In this document: piece by piece, positions 25,638-34,910 of the stretch
How the letters are laid out: each line of letters opens with the position of its first letter
How positions within the stretch are numbered: the stretch's first letter is position 1
Assembly: GCA_945931665.1 (NCBI GenBank)
Contig: CAMEPL010000004.1
Location: 1 to 61,735 of the forward strand
Origin: an uncultured Clostridium sp.
Lineage (GTDB): Bacteria; Bacillota; Clostridia; Peptostreptococcales; Peptostreptococcaceae
DNA length: 61,735 nucleotides
Direction of reading: 5' to 3'
Notes under the pieces: generated by a model
The model's database searches: none
Told to the model about the DNA's origin: nothing
The model's input: only the letters and a program-made list of their open reading frames with translations
Translations under genes and position numbers: made by a program

Positions 25638-26204
25638 ATGAAGGATTTGTTAGTATTGCGAGACCTAGAGTGTGTTAAAGCTATTGCACACCCAAGAAGA
25701 ATAGACATACTGAATGCTTTTGATAAAGAGCCATTATCAGCAAAGCAATTGTCAGAAATGTTAGACGAACCACATGCTAAGATAAACTATCATATTAAAA
25801 CATTGTATAATGTAGGGATATTAGAATTAGTTGAAGAAAAAATTAAATCTGGTATAGTTGAAAAATATTACTATCCAACAGCTAATAATGTTGTTATGAG
25901 TAGAAAAATAATTGATTATACTCTAGATCCTGCAAGTAAAGATGGGGCCGTATCTATTTCAGATTTTGAAGATACAATAGAGAATTTTTATAATGCTGTT
26001 GAACAAGGGGCGTTAAAATTAGATAGTGTTTTAGAATACAGAAATATAAAATTATCAGATTCTGAAATTAATGAATTACAAAAAGTAGTTAATGATAAAG
26101 TTTCAGAAATTTTAGCAAATAGAAAAGAAAATGATGAAGAGAAAAAACATGATCTAATGATGGTAGCAATACCTACAGATCTTGATAATGAGGCTACAGA
26201 ATAA
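25638..26204 (+). CDS. ArsR-like winged-helix transcriptional regulator
   Basis: A 188-residue protein. Residues 10-85 form a winged-helix DNA-binding domain of the ArsR/HTH_20 type: AHPRRIDILNAF, then KEPLSAKQLSEMLDEP, then AKINYHIKTLYNVGILEL. A YYYPTANNVV wing follows. The rest is helical and probably for dimer or ligand contact; no cysteine metal site is seen. Its targets are unknown; a strong consensus promoter suggests constitutive or repressible expression. The ATG at 25638 has GGGGGT upstream; an ATG eight codons earlier has no RBS. The aldo/keto reductase gene follows at 79 bases. Confidence 0.85.
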   Translation: MKDLLVLRDLECVKAIAHPRRIDILNAFDKEPLSAKQLSEMLDEPHAKINYHIKTLYNVGILELVEEKIKSGIVEKYYYPTANNVVMSRKIIDYTLDPASKDGAVSISDFEDTIENFYNAVEQGALKLDSVLEYRNIKLSDSEINELQKVVNDKVSEILANRKENDEEKKHDLMMVAIPTDLDNEATE

Positions 26205-26283
26205 GTATCAACTATGTTGGTACTTTTTTTAGATTATTTTAAAATAGATTAATAAAATAGTAATTTAGGAAAGGGGTTTATTT

Positions 26284-27288
26284 ATGAGAGAATTTGGGAA
26301 AACTGGCATGAAGATAAAAAGGGTTGGATTCGGTGGAATTCCAATTCAAAGAATAAGTCAAGAAGATACTAATAAAGTAATTGATGAATTAGAAAAATGC
26401 GGAGTTAACTTTATTGATACGGCAAGAGGGTATACTGTTAGTGAAGAATATTTGGGAAATGCATTAAAGGGAAGAAGAGAAAAATTCTACATAGCAACTA
26501 AATCGATGTCTAGAGATTATGAATCTATGAAAAGAGATATAGAAATTAGTTTAAAAAATCTTCAAACTGATTATATTGATTTATATCAAATGCATAATGT
26601 AAAACCTGCTGAATATGATACTCTGTTTGGTGAGGATAGAGCATATAGAGCACTACTAGAAGCTAAAGAAGCGGGCAAAATAAAGCATATAGGAATAACT
26701 AGTCATGGTTTGGAAACTGTTGAAAAAGCTGTAGAGAGTGACAAATTTGAAACTATACAATTTCCATACAATATAGTTGAGAATCAAGCAGATGAAGTAT
26801 TTAAAAGAGCACATAAAAAAGGTATTGGAACAATAGTTATGAAGCCATTAGCTGGAGGAGCTATTGACGATGGAACACTAGCAATGAAATATTTATTATC
26901 AAAAGAATATATTGATGTTGCAATACCAGGTATGGATACTCCAGAACAAGTTAGAGAAAATACTGCTGTATTACAAAATTATGAATTGACAGAAGAGGAT
27001 AATGTAAAGATAGCTAAAATTAAATCAGAATTAGGAACTAATTTCTGTAGAAGATGCGAGTATTGTCTTCCATGTCCACAGGGAATAAATATTCCTCAAA
27101 ACTTTTTACTAGAAGGGTATTATAGTAGATATGGGTTACAAGATTGGGCAGTAGATAGATATAAAGGTCTTGCAGAAAATGAAAGAGCAAGCAATTGTAT
27201 AGAATGTGGAGAATGTCAAAAGAAATGTCCGTATGAGCTACCTATAATAGATATGTTAAAGAAAGTAGTTAATACTTTAGAAAAATAG
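26284..27288 (+). CDS. Aldo/keto reductase with C-terminal 4Fe-4S clusters
   Basis: A 334-residue oxidoreductase. The first 240 residues are a TIM-barrel aldo/keto reductase: FGKTGMKIKRVGFGG, the catalytic Asp in FIDTARGY, then Tyr (in EEYLG), Lys (in IATKS) and His (in YQMHN). The C-terminal part carries cysteine clusters CRRCEYCLPCP and CIECGECQKKCP. The second is a full CxxCxxCxxxCP ferredoxin motif, the first a close variant. This Fe-S subgroup is common in anaerobes; electron donor and substrate are unknown. AAAGGGG precedes the ATG. A bidirectional terminator follows. Confidence 0.92.
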   Translation: MREFGKTGMKIKRVGFGGIPIQRISQEDTNKVIDELEKCGVNFIDTARGYTVSEEYLGNALKGRREKFYIATKSMSRDYESMKRDIEISLKNLQTDYIDLYQMHNVKPAEYDTLFGEDRAYRALLEAKEAGKIKHIGITSHGLETVEKAVESDKFETIQFPYNIVENQADEVFKRAHKKGIGTIVMKPLAGGAIDDGTLAMKYLLSKEYIDVAIPGMDTPEQVRENTAVLQNYELTEEDNVKIAKIKSELGTNFCRRCEYCLPCPQGINIPQNFLLEGYYSRYGLQDWAVDRYKGLAENERASNCIECGECQKKCPYELPIIDMLKKVVNTLEK

Positions 27289-27300
27289 ATAGAGAATAAA

Positions 27301-27346
27301 AAAATAGATTGCATCCACAAAAAAGTAGGATAGCAATCTATTTTTT
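27301..27346. terminator. Bidirectional terminator between AKR and RusA-like genes
   Basis: AAAATAGATTGC (27301-27312) pairs with GCAATCTATTTT (27333-27344); T-runs on both strands serve the converging genes. Confidence 0.85.
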
Positions 27347-27749
27347 ATTTTTCAGTTATTGTATAAGAAACATCATACTTAGATGCAGGATAAAGTAATA
27401 TTTCAACTCTGGGATTTTCTTTATCTATATAGTTAAATAATAAAACAGGTTTAAGTTGCTTATCATTTTTTATAATTCCACTTTTCTCAATTCCGTCACA
27501 AATACTCTTAGGATAATTGTGTAAGTCACCCATTTTTTTATTTGGGAAATATAGTTTTAATATAGTAATTAAATCTTCTTCTATTTGTTCACCTTGATAT
27601 TGTTGATTTATATATCCTGCAATCATATTTTCATATGCTAAATACTTAGAATGCTTTCCTTTTGATGGCATCCAGGCTTGACCATGAATATTAGTAAGTT
27701 TAAAATTAGATTTACTAATAGGTCGTCCTGGGATTGTTAGTTTTATCAA
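27345..27749 (-). CDS. RusA-family Holliday junction resolvase-like protein
   Basis: A 134-residue protein matching RusA in size and core. The conserved block reads GDLHNYPKSICDGIEKSG then IIKNDKQL. RusA uses Asp residues in a DxDN motif, a following Lys and a later Asp. Here the first Asp, the Lys and the KND Asp are present, but the second Asp of the motif is His. RusA is usually prophage-borne; no phage genes are seen here. The start is a TTG at 27749 with AAGGGAG upstream on the minus strand; it is the codon giving the normal MIKLTIPGRP start. It faces queG-like divergently with only 62 bases between them. Confidence 0.75.
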   Translation of the reverse strand: MIKLTIPGRPISKSNFKLTNIHGQAWMPSKGKHSKYLAYENMIAGYINQQYQGEQIEEDLITILKLYFPNKKMGDLHNYPKSICDGIEKSGIIKNDKQLKPVLLFNYIDKENPRVEILLYPASKYDVSYTITEK

Positions 27750-27811
27750 ATTATCACTCCCTTACCTTTAGTTATTATAAAGCTAAAAGAGAATTTACGA
27801 AAGGATATTTT

Positions 27812-28723
27812 ATGGATAAAAATAGATTAATAGAAATTTGCAAAGATTCAGGGGTAGATACTGTTGGAATTGCACCAGTTGGTCCATACACTGAATTAAA
27901 AGAAATTTTGATAAATAGAAAGCAGAAGCAATATCTAACGGGGATGGAAGAGGAAGATATAGAAAAAAGAATAAATCCCAAATTAATAATGGAAGATGCA
28001 AAATCAATAATAGTATGTGCATTTCCATATTATGCAGGAGAATATGAGGATGCAAATATATCTAAATATTGTTATGGAGAAGATTATCATATTGTAACAA
28101 AACAAATACTAACTGATATATGTTTACAACTAGAAAGTGAAATTCCAGAGTTTAAGTATGAAATATTTGCAGATAATGGACCATTAGTGGATAGATATTT
28201 AGCATACTTAAGTGGTATAGGGTATTTTGGAATAAATAACAATATAATAACAGATAAGTATGGGTCTTACGTATTTATTGCATATATAGTAAATAATTTT
28301 AATTTTGAAAAAGATAAACCTATTGAAAAAACTTGTTTAAAATGTAATAAATGTGTCAAATATTGTCCGGGAAATGCTATCTTAGGAAATTTTGAAATAG
28401 ATCCAAGAAAATGCATTTCATATATAACACAGAAAAAAGAAGAATTATCTGAATCAGAAGAAAAAGTATTAAGAGAAAATAAAAAAGTTTTTGGGTGTGA
28501 TATATGTCAAGAAGTATGTCCACATAATAAAGATATAGAAATTACAAATTTTACTCAATTTAAAGAAAACTTAATGACGAAAATAGATGTAGATGAGATA
28601 AATGAAATTTCAAATAAAGAATTTAAACGAAGATACAAAGAGAGAGCATTTAGCTGGAGAGGAAGAAAAATTATTAAGAGAAATTTAGATATAATTTATG
28701 ATGAAAATAAAATAAATCTTTAA
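27812..28723 (+). CDS. QueG-like epoxyqueuosine reductase-family Fe-S protein
   Basis: A 303-residue protein with the QueG/DUF1730 N-terminal region (AKSIIVCAFPYY, then DNGPLVDRYLAYLSGIGYFG) and two 4Fe-4S motifs, CLKCNKCVKYCP and CDICQEVCPHNK. QueG is a cobalamin-dependent enzyme that makes queuosine from its epoxide in tRNA. Bacterial QueG is often about 370-380 residues, with a HEAT-repeat tail; this protein ends soon after the second cluster, so queuosine synthesis is not certain. The ATG at 27812 has AAAGGA upstream; an upstream alternative start (27734) lies inside the divergent RusA-like gene and is rejected. Confidence 0.82.
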   Translation: MDKNRLIEICKDSGVDTVGIAPVGPYTELKEILINRKQKQYLTGMEEEDIEKRINPKLIMEDAKSIIVCAFPYYAGEYEDANISKYCYGEDYHIVTKQILTDICLQLESEIPEFKYEIFADNGPLVDRYLAYLSGIGYFGINNNIITDKYGSYVFIAYIVNNFNFEKDKPIEKTCLKCNKCVKYCPGNAILGNFEIDPRKCISYITQKKEELSESEEKVLRENKKVFGCDICQEVCPHNKDIEITNFTQFKENLMTKIDVDEINEISNKEFKRRYKERAFSWRGRKIIKRNLDIIYDENKINL

Positions 28724-28819
28724 AAATTTGATAAATAAAGTAAATATTCATAATTAATAATATCTCTCAAACATATAATTAGATAAGATGAAAATATGTT
28801 GTATTGAGGGGAGAGGGCT

Positions 28820-31033
28820 ATGAAAAAATTTAAAAATACTTCTGAAGTTGAACCTTATGATGGTATTATTGGTCAAGAAAGAGCTGTTAGCGCAATGCAA
28901 TTAGGTCTACAAATGAATAATCCAGCTTATAATATATATGTTTCAGGAGATTGTGGAAGTGGAAGAATTACTTATGTGATAAATGCAATCCAATCTCAGC
29001 AAATTGATGAAAGCAAAATTAAGGACTGGTGTTATGTATATAATTTTAAAGATGCAAGATGTCCGATTGCTATTGACTTTCCAGCAGGTAAAGGTATGGA
29101 ATTCAAAGAATATATGGAAGATTTAATTGAAAACTTAACAGAAGAAATTAATGAAGCATTTGAAAATGAAGAGTATGAGCTTACAAAAAATAAATTACTG
29201 CAAACATATGAATTTGAAAAAGAAAAATTATTAAAAAGTGTAAGAAATTATGGTAAAGAAAAAGGATTTAAGCTTAAGAGTAGCTCTTCAGGCTTTATAT
29301 TTATGCCTATAGATGATAATTATGAAGAAGAAATATCAGCAGAGGAATTTTGCCAGACTAAAAAGGAACTTGAAGAGATGGCTATTCAAGTTTTATATAA
29401 ATTAAAAGCATTAGAAGAAAAAGTCAAACAAGTTGTTATTGAAACAGAAAACCAAATTGGAAAATTAGTAGTAGTACCATATATAGAAGATGCTAGAAAA
29501 AAATATAGTGATAATAAAAAAGTACTAGATTATTTAGATGAATTAGAAGAAAACATATTGGAATACATTTATCTTTTCTATTTAGATGAAGATGATTTAA
29601 AAGATAAATATGACAAAAATTATACCTTAAAATATGGGGTAAATTTATTTGTAAATAATGAAAACTTTAAAAAAATTATTGTAGAAAATGACCCTAGACC
29701 GAGTAACCTATTTGGAAAGGTAGAATACGAATATCAAAATGGAAACTTAAAAACAGATTTTACTAAAATAATTCCAGGAGCATTCCATAAAGCAAATGGA
29801 GGATATTTAGTTTTATATGCAGACCAACTTTTGAGATACGCAAATACATGGGAGTTATTGAAAAAGACATTAAAAACTGGACAAATAGACATAGAAGGTC
29901 AAGGATTTATAAATCCAATGCCAATTCCGACTGATTTAAAAATAATACTTATAGGAAGTAGATACTTATATAATCTTATATACAATTATGACCCAGAATT
30001 TATGAAATACTTTAAGGTATTTGTAGATTTTGATGATGAGATGAATAAAACTGAGGAGAATGAAGATGCAATAAGTGGTTTTATATCATATCAATGTAAA
30101 AAAAATAATTATAGACATTTATCTTATGATGCAGTTACACAAGTAATTAATCAAAGTATGAGAATGGTAGAAGATAAAAATAAATTATCTACTAATTTTA
30201 ATAAAATAATGGATATGATAAATGAGGGAAATCTATATGCAAAAATGGATAACTCAAAATATATAGAAAAAAGACATATAGAAAAGGCGATACAGGCTAA
30301 AAAATATAGAATTGATAAAATTGAAGAGAAGATAGATGAATCATACAAAAGGGAAAATACATTAATAGATATAAGCGGAAAACAAGTTGGTGTAATTAAT
30401 GGATTATCTGTATTAAGTACTGGTGAATATACTTTTGGAAAGCCTTCAAGAATAACTGTTTCTACAGCATGTGGAAATAGAGGAATTGTAAATATAGAAC
30501 GAGAAGCTAAAATGAGTGGTTCTATACACAATAAAGGGGTATTAATACTAGAAGGATATTTAGCTGAAAATTTTGCACAGGAATTTCCTTTATCATTAAA
30601 TGCATATATTTGTTTTGAACAAAACTATGGTGGTGTGGATGGAGATAGTGCATCATCTGCAGAATTATATGCTTTATTATCATCATTAAGTAATATTGGA
30701 ATCAAACAAAATATTGCTGTAACAGGATCTATAAATCAAAAAGGTCAAATCCAAGTTGTAGGTGGTATACCTAAAAAAGTAGAAGGATTTTATTACTGTT
30801 GTAAACATAAGGGACTAACAGGTGATCAAGGTGTAATTATCCCAGCGAATAATGAAGATAATTTAGTATTATGTAGTGAAGTAGAAGAAGCTATAAAAAA
30901 TAAAAAATTCCATATTTATAAAGTAAACAGAATAGAAGAAGCAATGGAAATATTAACTGATGAAAAGTTTAATATAATAAAAGAATTATCTATTGAGAAA
31001 CTGAGAAAATATAGCCAATACAAAAGCAAATAA
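28820..31033 (+). CDS. Lon-like ATP-dependent protease (AAA_32/LonB-like)
   Basis: A 737-residue Lon-related protein. The N-terminal part (IGQERAVSAMQLGLQM, then YVSGDCGSGRITYVI) is an AAA-like domain whose Walker A ends in Arg, not Lys-Thr, as often seen in this subgroup. A long coiled-coil insertion spans about 90-260. FMPIDDN and the ANGGYLVLYADQL region belong to the AAA core. The C-terminal Lon proteolytic domain has the catalytic Ser in GGVDGDSASSAEL and the Lys in VGGIPKKVEGF. It probably degrades or processes cytosolic proteins; substrates are unknown. AGGGGAGAGG precedes the ATG. Confidence 0.88.
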   Translation: MKKFKNTSEVEPYDGIIGQERAVSAMQLGLQMNNPAYNIYVSGDCGSGRITYVINAIQSQQIDESKIKDWCYVYNFKDARCPIAIDFPAGKGMEFKEYMEDLIENLTEEINEAFENEEYELTKNKLLQTYEFEKEKLLKSVRNYGKEKGFKLKSSSSGFIFMPIDDNYEEEISAEEFCQTKKELEEMAIQVLYKLKALEEKVKQVVIETENQIGKLVVVPYIEDARKKYSDNKKVLDYLDELEENILEYIYLFYLDEDDLKDKYDKNYTLKYGVNLFVNNENFKKIIVENDPRPSNLFGKVEYEYQNGNLKTDFTKIIPGAFHKANGGYLVLYADQLLRYANTWELLKKTLKTGQIDIEGQGFINPMPIPTDLKIILIGSRYLYNLIYNYDPEFMKYFKVFVDFDDEMNKTEENEDAISGFISYQCKKNNYRHLSYDAVTQVINQSMRMVEDKNKLSTNFNKIMDMINEGNLYAKMDNSKYIEKRHIEKAIQAKKYRIDKIEEKIDESYKRENTLIDISGKQVGVINGLSVLSTGEYTFGKPSRITVSTACGNRGIVNIEREAKMSGSIHNKGVLILEGYLAENFAQEFPLSLNAYICFEQNYGGVDGDSASSAELYALLSSLSNIGIKQNIAVTGSINQKGQIQVVGGIPKKVEGFYYCCKHKGLTGDQGVIIPANNEDNLVLCSEVEEAIKNKKFHIYKVNRIEEAMEILTDEKFNIIKELSIEKLRKYSQYKSK

Positions 31034-31070
31034 TATTTGAAAAATGCCTAGATAAAATTGAAAATATTAA

Positions 31071-31116
31071 AAAGTCAATTTTGATAATAGTACTATATTC
31101 AAAATTGATTTTTTTT
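31071..31116 (+). terminator. Terminator after the Lon-like gene
   Basis: A 14-bp stem with one G-U pair (31071-31084 with 31099-31112), 14-base loop, ending in a run of eight T. Confidence 0.88.
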
Positions 31117-31233
31117 GTCGTAAAAGGAAAAATATAAATTAAATGTTTTGTAATATATTGATTAATTTTAAAGATAATAAATTTAAAGATGAAATGATAA
31201 AATATGAATTAAGTAAACAAGGGGGACAAAGAA

Positions 31234-31860
31234 ATGAAAAACATAAATAAAATATTAAATGAATTAGAAAAATTATATCCAGATGCACAATGTGAGTTAA
31301 ATTATGAAACACCATTCGAACTTTTAGTAGCGACTATATTATCTGCACAATGTACGGATGTAAGAGTTAACAAAGTTACAGAAAAATTATTTGCTAAATA
31401 CAATACACCAGAACAATTCTCAAAATTAACAGAAGAAGAAATAGGAGAAGAAATTAGAAGTTGTGGACTTTATAAAAGCAAATCTAAAAAAATAAAAGAA
31501 ACTTCTAGGATGATTTGCGAAAATTTTGGAGGTGAGGTTCCACAAACATTAAAGGAATTAACGACACTTCCTGGTGTAGGAAGAAAAACAGCAGATGTAG
31601 TTTTAAGTAATGCTTTTAATCAGGATGCAATAGCTGTTGACACTCATGTATTTAGAGTTACAAATAGAATAGGAATAGTAAATGAAAAAACAGCTGAAAA
31701 AACGGAATTCGCACTAATGGAAGCTATTCCCCAAAATAGATGGTCACATTCTCATCATTTATTTATATTCCATGGAAGACGAATGTGCAAAGCAAGAAAA
31801 CCAGAATGTGATTTATGTCCAATAAGAGAGGAATGTGATTATTACAATAGCAATCAATAG
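31234..31860 (+). CDS. nth: Endonuclease III (DNA glycosylase/AP lyase)
   Basis: A 208-residue full-length Nth. It has LLVATILSAQCTD near the N-terminus with the conserved AQCTD, the helix-hairpin-helix LPGVGRKTADVVL containing the catalytic Lys, the catalytic Asp in AVDTHVFRV and the 4Fe-4S cysteines in CKARKPECDLCPIREEC. It removes oxidised pyrimidines and cuts abasic sites in base excision repair. GGGGGA precedes the ATG. The VanW gene follows closely (34-44 bases), so the two may share a transcript though the functions are unrelated. Confidence 0.95.
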   Translation: MKNINKILNELEKLYPDAQCELNYETPFELLVATILSAQCTDVRVNKVTEKLFAKYNTPEQFSKLTEEEIGEEIRSCGLYKSKSKKIKETSRMICENFGGEVPQTLKELTTLPGVGRKTADVVLSNAFNQDAIAVDTHVFRVTNRIGIVNEKTAEKTEFALMEAIPQNRWSHSHHLFIFHGRRMCKARKPECDLCPIREECDYYNSNQ

Positions 31861-31903
31861 TAATCAAAGAGATTATTAATTACTACAGAAAGGGATGACA
31901 GCG

Positions 31904-33244
31904 TTGAAAAAAGACAAACTTTTAGTAATGTTAGTAATTATTTTTATAGTAATAAATAATAGTATAATTTATGCATTTGATTTAGAAGGAAAAATATCGA
32001 AGAACGTATACGTAGGTAATATAGATGTATCAAACCTAACTATAGACGAGGCAAGAGATAAAGTAAATTCTTATATAGAAAAGAATAGATACTTTAACCT
32101 AGTTTATAACGATGAAAAGATAATGGTAGATAAAAATACATTTAATATAGATTATAGAGTCGAACAATTAGCTGAGAAGGCATATAATGTAGGTAGAGAC
32201 AAGGATATAATAACAAATGTAAAAACAAAAATTAGTCTAAAAAAAGGTAATAAAGAAATAATACCAATAGTTTCTTATTATGATATTTCAAAAATAGATA
32301 AATTAATAAAAAATTTAAATACACAATTTTATATATCACCAGTAAGCGCAAATGCAAAGGTTGTAAATGATTTTGTTGTGGTGAATAAAGGAAGTTATGG
32401 TCAGGAAGTAGATAAAGATAAATTAAAAAATATTATAATTTACAAAATTGAAAATTTAGATTCTAAAGAATGTCAAATACCGATAAGAGTTTTAAATCCT
32501 AAATATACTTATAAACAACTATCAAAAATAGATACATTATTAGGAAGTTATGAAACGCATTTTAACCCTAAAAACATAAATAGAGTAAATAATATGAGTG
32601 TGGCTACACATGCAACAAGTGATATAATTATAGGTACAAATGAAAAATTTTCTTTTAATAATGAATTAAGAGATAAGAATGCATATAATCAATTAAAGGA
32701 GGCCCCAATTATTCTAAATGGTAAGCCAGATAAAGGTGTTGGTGGTGGAATATGCCAAGTATCAACTACTATTTATAATGCAGCATTATATGCAGGAATG
32801 GACATAGTAGATATAACTAATCACTCTATCCCAAGTCCATACATTACAAAAGGAAGAGATGCAACTGTATGTGAAGGATGTATAGACTTTGTGTTTAAAA
32901 ATAAATACAACACACCGATTATAGTACACAATGAAATTTATTCGAATAAAATTGTTTCCAATATATATGGTAATAATAATGATAAAAGTAATATAGAAAT
33001 TGATACAGAAATAGTTGAAACTATTAATAATAAAAAAATATATAAAAATAGTTCTAAATTACGAAAAGATGTAAAAGTAGTTGAACAACCAGGGAGATTA
33101 GGATATACTGTAAATACTTTTCGCATATATAAATCAAATGGCGAAGTTTTGAAAAAAGAATTAATAAATACAAGCTATTATCCACCTTGTGATGAAATAA
33201 TTTTGAAGGGAACAAATGAAGTTCAAAATGAGGTAATAAAATAA
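31904..33244 (+). CDS. VanW-family secreted or anchored protein (YoaR-like)
   Basis: A 446-residue protein. Residues 4-25 are a hydrophobic signal/anchor (LLVMLVIIFIVINNSIIYAF). Next is a putative peptidoglycan-binding domain (about 35-200) with VGNIDVSNLTIDEA, the usual YoaR-like opening. The VanW domain (about 205-330) has HATSDIIIGTNEKFSFN, GVGGGICQVSTTIYNAAL and NHSIPSPYI. VanW proteins are linked to cell-wall and vancomycin clusters, but their activity is unknown. The start is a TTG at 31904 with AAAGGG 9 bases upstream. An ATG at 31895 directly abuts that RBS and is less likely. Confidence 0.87.
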   Translation: MKKDKLLVMLVIIFIVINNSIIYAFDLEGKISKNVYVGNIDVSNLTIDEARDKVNSYIEKNRYFNLVYNDEKIMVDKNTFNIDYRVEQLAEKAYNVGRDKDIITNVKTKISLKKGNKEIIPIVSYYDISKIDKLIKNLNTQFYISPVSANAKVVNDFVVVNKGSYGQEVDKDKLKNIIIYKIENLDSKECQIPIRVLNPKYTYKQLSKIDTLLGSYETHFNPKNINRVNNMSVATHATSDIIIGTNEKFSFNNELRDKNAYNQLKEAPIILNGKPDKGVGGGICQVSTTIYNAALYAGMDIVDITNHSIPSPYITKGRDATVCEGCIDFVFKNKYNTPIIVHNEIYSNKIVSNIYGNNNDKSNIEIDTEIVETINNKKIYKNSSKLRKDVKVVEQPGRLGYTVNTFRIYKSNGEVLKKELINTSYYPPCDEIILKGTNEVQNEVIK

Positions 33245-33386
33245 TGTTTAAATAAGTTATATTTGTTTAAATCTAATTTTTAAATAATAGTTTTTTTGAT
33301 ATAATATAATTTAAGTTTATTATAGAGTTATAACTAAAAATATAATTTAATTAATTAGCAATTATAAATAGTATAAGGAGGAAAAG

Positions 33387-33857
33387 ATGTCAATTAACGT
33401 TGTATTAGTAGAACCAGAAATACCTCAAAATACTGGAAATATAATAAGAACTTGTGCAAATACAGGAGCAACTCTGCACTTAATCAGACCATTAGGTTTT
33501 TCATTAGAAGATAAATACTTAAAAAGATGTGGACTAGATTATTGGGATATTTCAGATATAAGATATTACGATAGTTTTGAGGAATTACAAGAAAAGTATC
33601 CAGATGCAAAATATTTTTATTCAACAACTAAAGCACAAAAAGCTCATTCAGATATGGAATTTGAAGATGGTTGCTTTTTAGTGTTTGGAAAAGAAACAAA
33701 AGGACTTCCAAAGCCTTTAATAGAAGCTAATATGGATACTTGTATGAGAATACCTATGTTAGCCTTAGAAAAGGCAAGATCTCTAAACCTATCAAATTCA
33801 GTAGCTATAGTAGTATATGAAGCTATGAGACAAATTGGATATCCAGGCATGAGATAA
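33387..33857 (+). CDS. trmL: tRNA (cytidine/uridine-34 2'-O)-methyltransferase TrmL
   Basis: A 156-residue SPOUT methyltransferase of normal length. The N-terminal motif PEIPQNTGNIIRTCANTGA, the SAM knot motif FGKETKGLP and LNLSNSVAIVVYEAMRQ are all typical of TrmL. It methylates the wobble ribose of tRNA-Leu isoacceptors. GGAGG lies before the ATG. The degV gene follows after 29 bases with its own RBS, so they probably form one operon. Confidence 0.93.
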   Translation: MSINVVLVEPEIPQNTGNIIRTCANTGATLHLIRPLGFSLEDKYLKRCGLDYWDISDIRYYDSFEELQEKYPDAKYFYSTTKAQKAHSDMEFEDGCFLVFGKETKGLPKPLIEANMDTCMRIPMLALEKARSLNLSNSVAIVVYEAMRQIGYPGMR

Positions 33858-33886
33858 CAATTTTATAATGAAGGAGTAGTTTAACT

Positions 33887-34729
33887 ATGGGCAAAATTAA
33901 ATTAATTTGTGACAGCATGGCGGACTTAACTAAAGAACAAATAGAAAAATATGATATAGAGGTTTTACCGCTAACTGTAATATTAGAAGATAAAGAATAT
34001 AAAGATGGAATAGATTTTAACTTAGATGAATTCTATGAATTATTAAAAAATAAAAAATACCCAAAAACTTCACAAGTAACATATGGCCAATTTAAAACTG
34101 CATTTGATAAATATGTAGCTGAAGGTAGAACTATTTTCTATATAGCATCATCAGCAAATGCTACAGGAAGTTACCAAAGTGCTGTAATGGCTAAAAATGA
34201 CACAGAAGGAGATATACATTTATACGATGCAAGTAATTTAACTTTCGGAGCGGGAATGTATGTATTAAGAGCAGCACAATTATTAGAAGAAGGTAAAAAT
34301 ATCGATGAAATAATAGATGAACTTAATATAATAAAAGAAAAATACTGTTTAGTATTCTCTATAGATTCGCTAAATCACCTTCAAAAAGGTGGTAGAATAT
34401 CTTCTACAAAAGCTATAGTAGGAAATTTACTAAATGTAAAACCTATATGCGAGGTTAAAGATGGATTAGTTACTCAATTAGGTCAAGTTAGAGGCAAAAA
34501 AAATGTAATAAATAAACTAATTGAAGTTACAGATGAATTAACTGGTGGAGATATAGATACTAGTATTATGTATGTCGGATATATGGACAACGAAAAAGAA
34601 AAAGATAAAATGATAGAAGCTTTAAAAGAAAAATATAATCCTGAAAAAATAGGGACATTTAAAGTGGGCTCTTGTATAGGTTCGCATTCGGGTCCTGGTG
34701 TTTTAGGAATATTAAGTTTTAAAAAATAA
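33887..34729 (+). CDS. DegV-family fatty acid-binding protein
   Basis: A 280-residue DegV/FakB-type protein. It has CDSMADLTKEQ at the N-terminus, YKDGIDF, KTSQVTYGQF and ASSANATGSYQSA, which form the lipid carboxylate pocket, plus RISSTKAIVGNLLNVKP. FakB proteins hold a fatty acid for phosphorylation by FakA and so feed exogenous fatty acids into phospholipid synthesis. No fakA gene is nearby. GGAGT lies before the ATG. A strong terminator follows. Confidence 0.92.
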   Translation: MGKIKLICDSMADLTKEQIEKYDIEVLPLTVILEDKEYKDGIDFNLDEFYELLKNKKYPKTSQVTYGQFKTAFDKYVAEGRTIFYIASSANATGSYQSAVMAKNDTEGDIHLYDASNLTFGAGMYVLRAAQLLEEGKNIDEIIDELNIIKEKYCLVFSIDSLNHLQKGGRISSTKAIVGNLLNVKPICEVKDGLVTQLGQVRGKKNVINKLIEVTDELTGGDIDTSIMYVGYMDNEKEKDKMIEALKEKYNPEKIGTFKVGSCIGSHSGPGVLGILSFKK

Positions 34730-34764
34730 ATTGTATTTAAAGACATTAAAAGTACATATTAAAT

Positions 34765-34807
34765 AAAAATGAGCCATGAAAATATATGTTTTTATGGCTC
34801 ATTTTTT
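34765..34807 (+). terminator. Terminator after degV
   Basis: AAATGAGCCAT (34767-34777) pairs with ATGGCTCATTT (34794-34804); A- and T-runs on both sides. Confidence 0.88.
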
Positions 34808-34867
34808 ATAACGTATAGGAAACTATATAAAAAATCCGAACAAAAATAAAAAAAATATAAAAAAAGA

Positions 34868-34896
34868 TTGATTTTTTACTCAGAAAATAGGATAAT
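34868..34896 (+). promoter_or_regulatory. Promoter of the first BMP gene
   Basis: TTGATT (34868-34873), 17-base spacer, GATAAT (34891-34896). The bases around the -10 box (AGAAAATAGGATAAT) are the same as in the second BMP promoter. Confidence 0.7.
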
Positions 34897-34910
34897 GTAA
34901 GTGGATATAT

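Noticed and set aside
27345-28723. Prophage remnant around the RusA-like gene
   Set aside because: Neighbours are metabolic genes, and no integrase, capsid, lysis genes or attachment-site repeats were seen.
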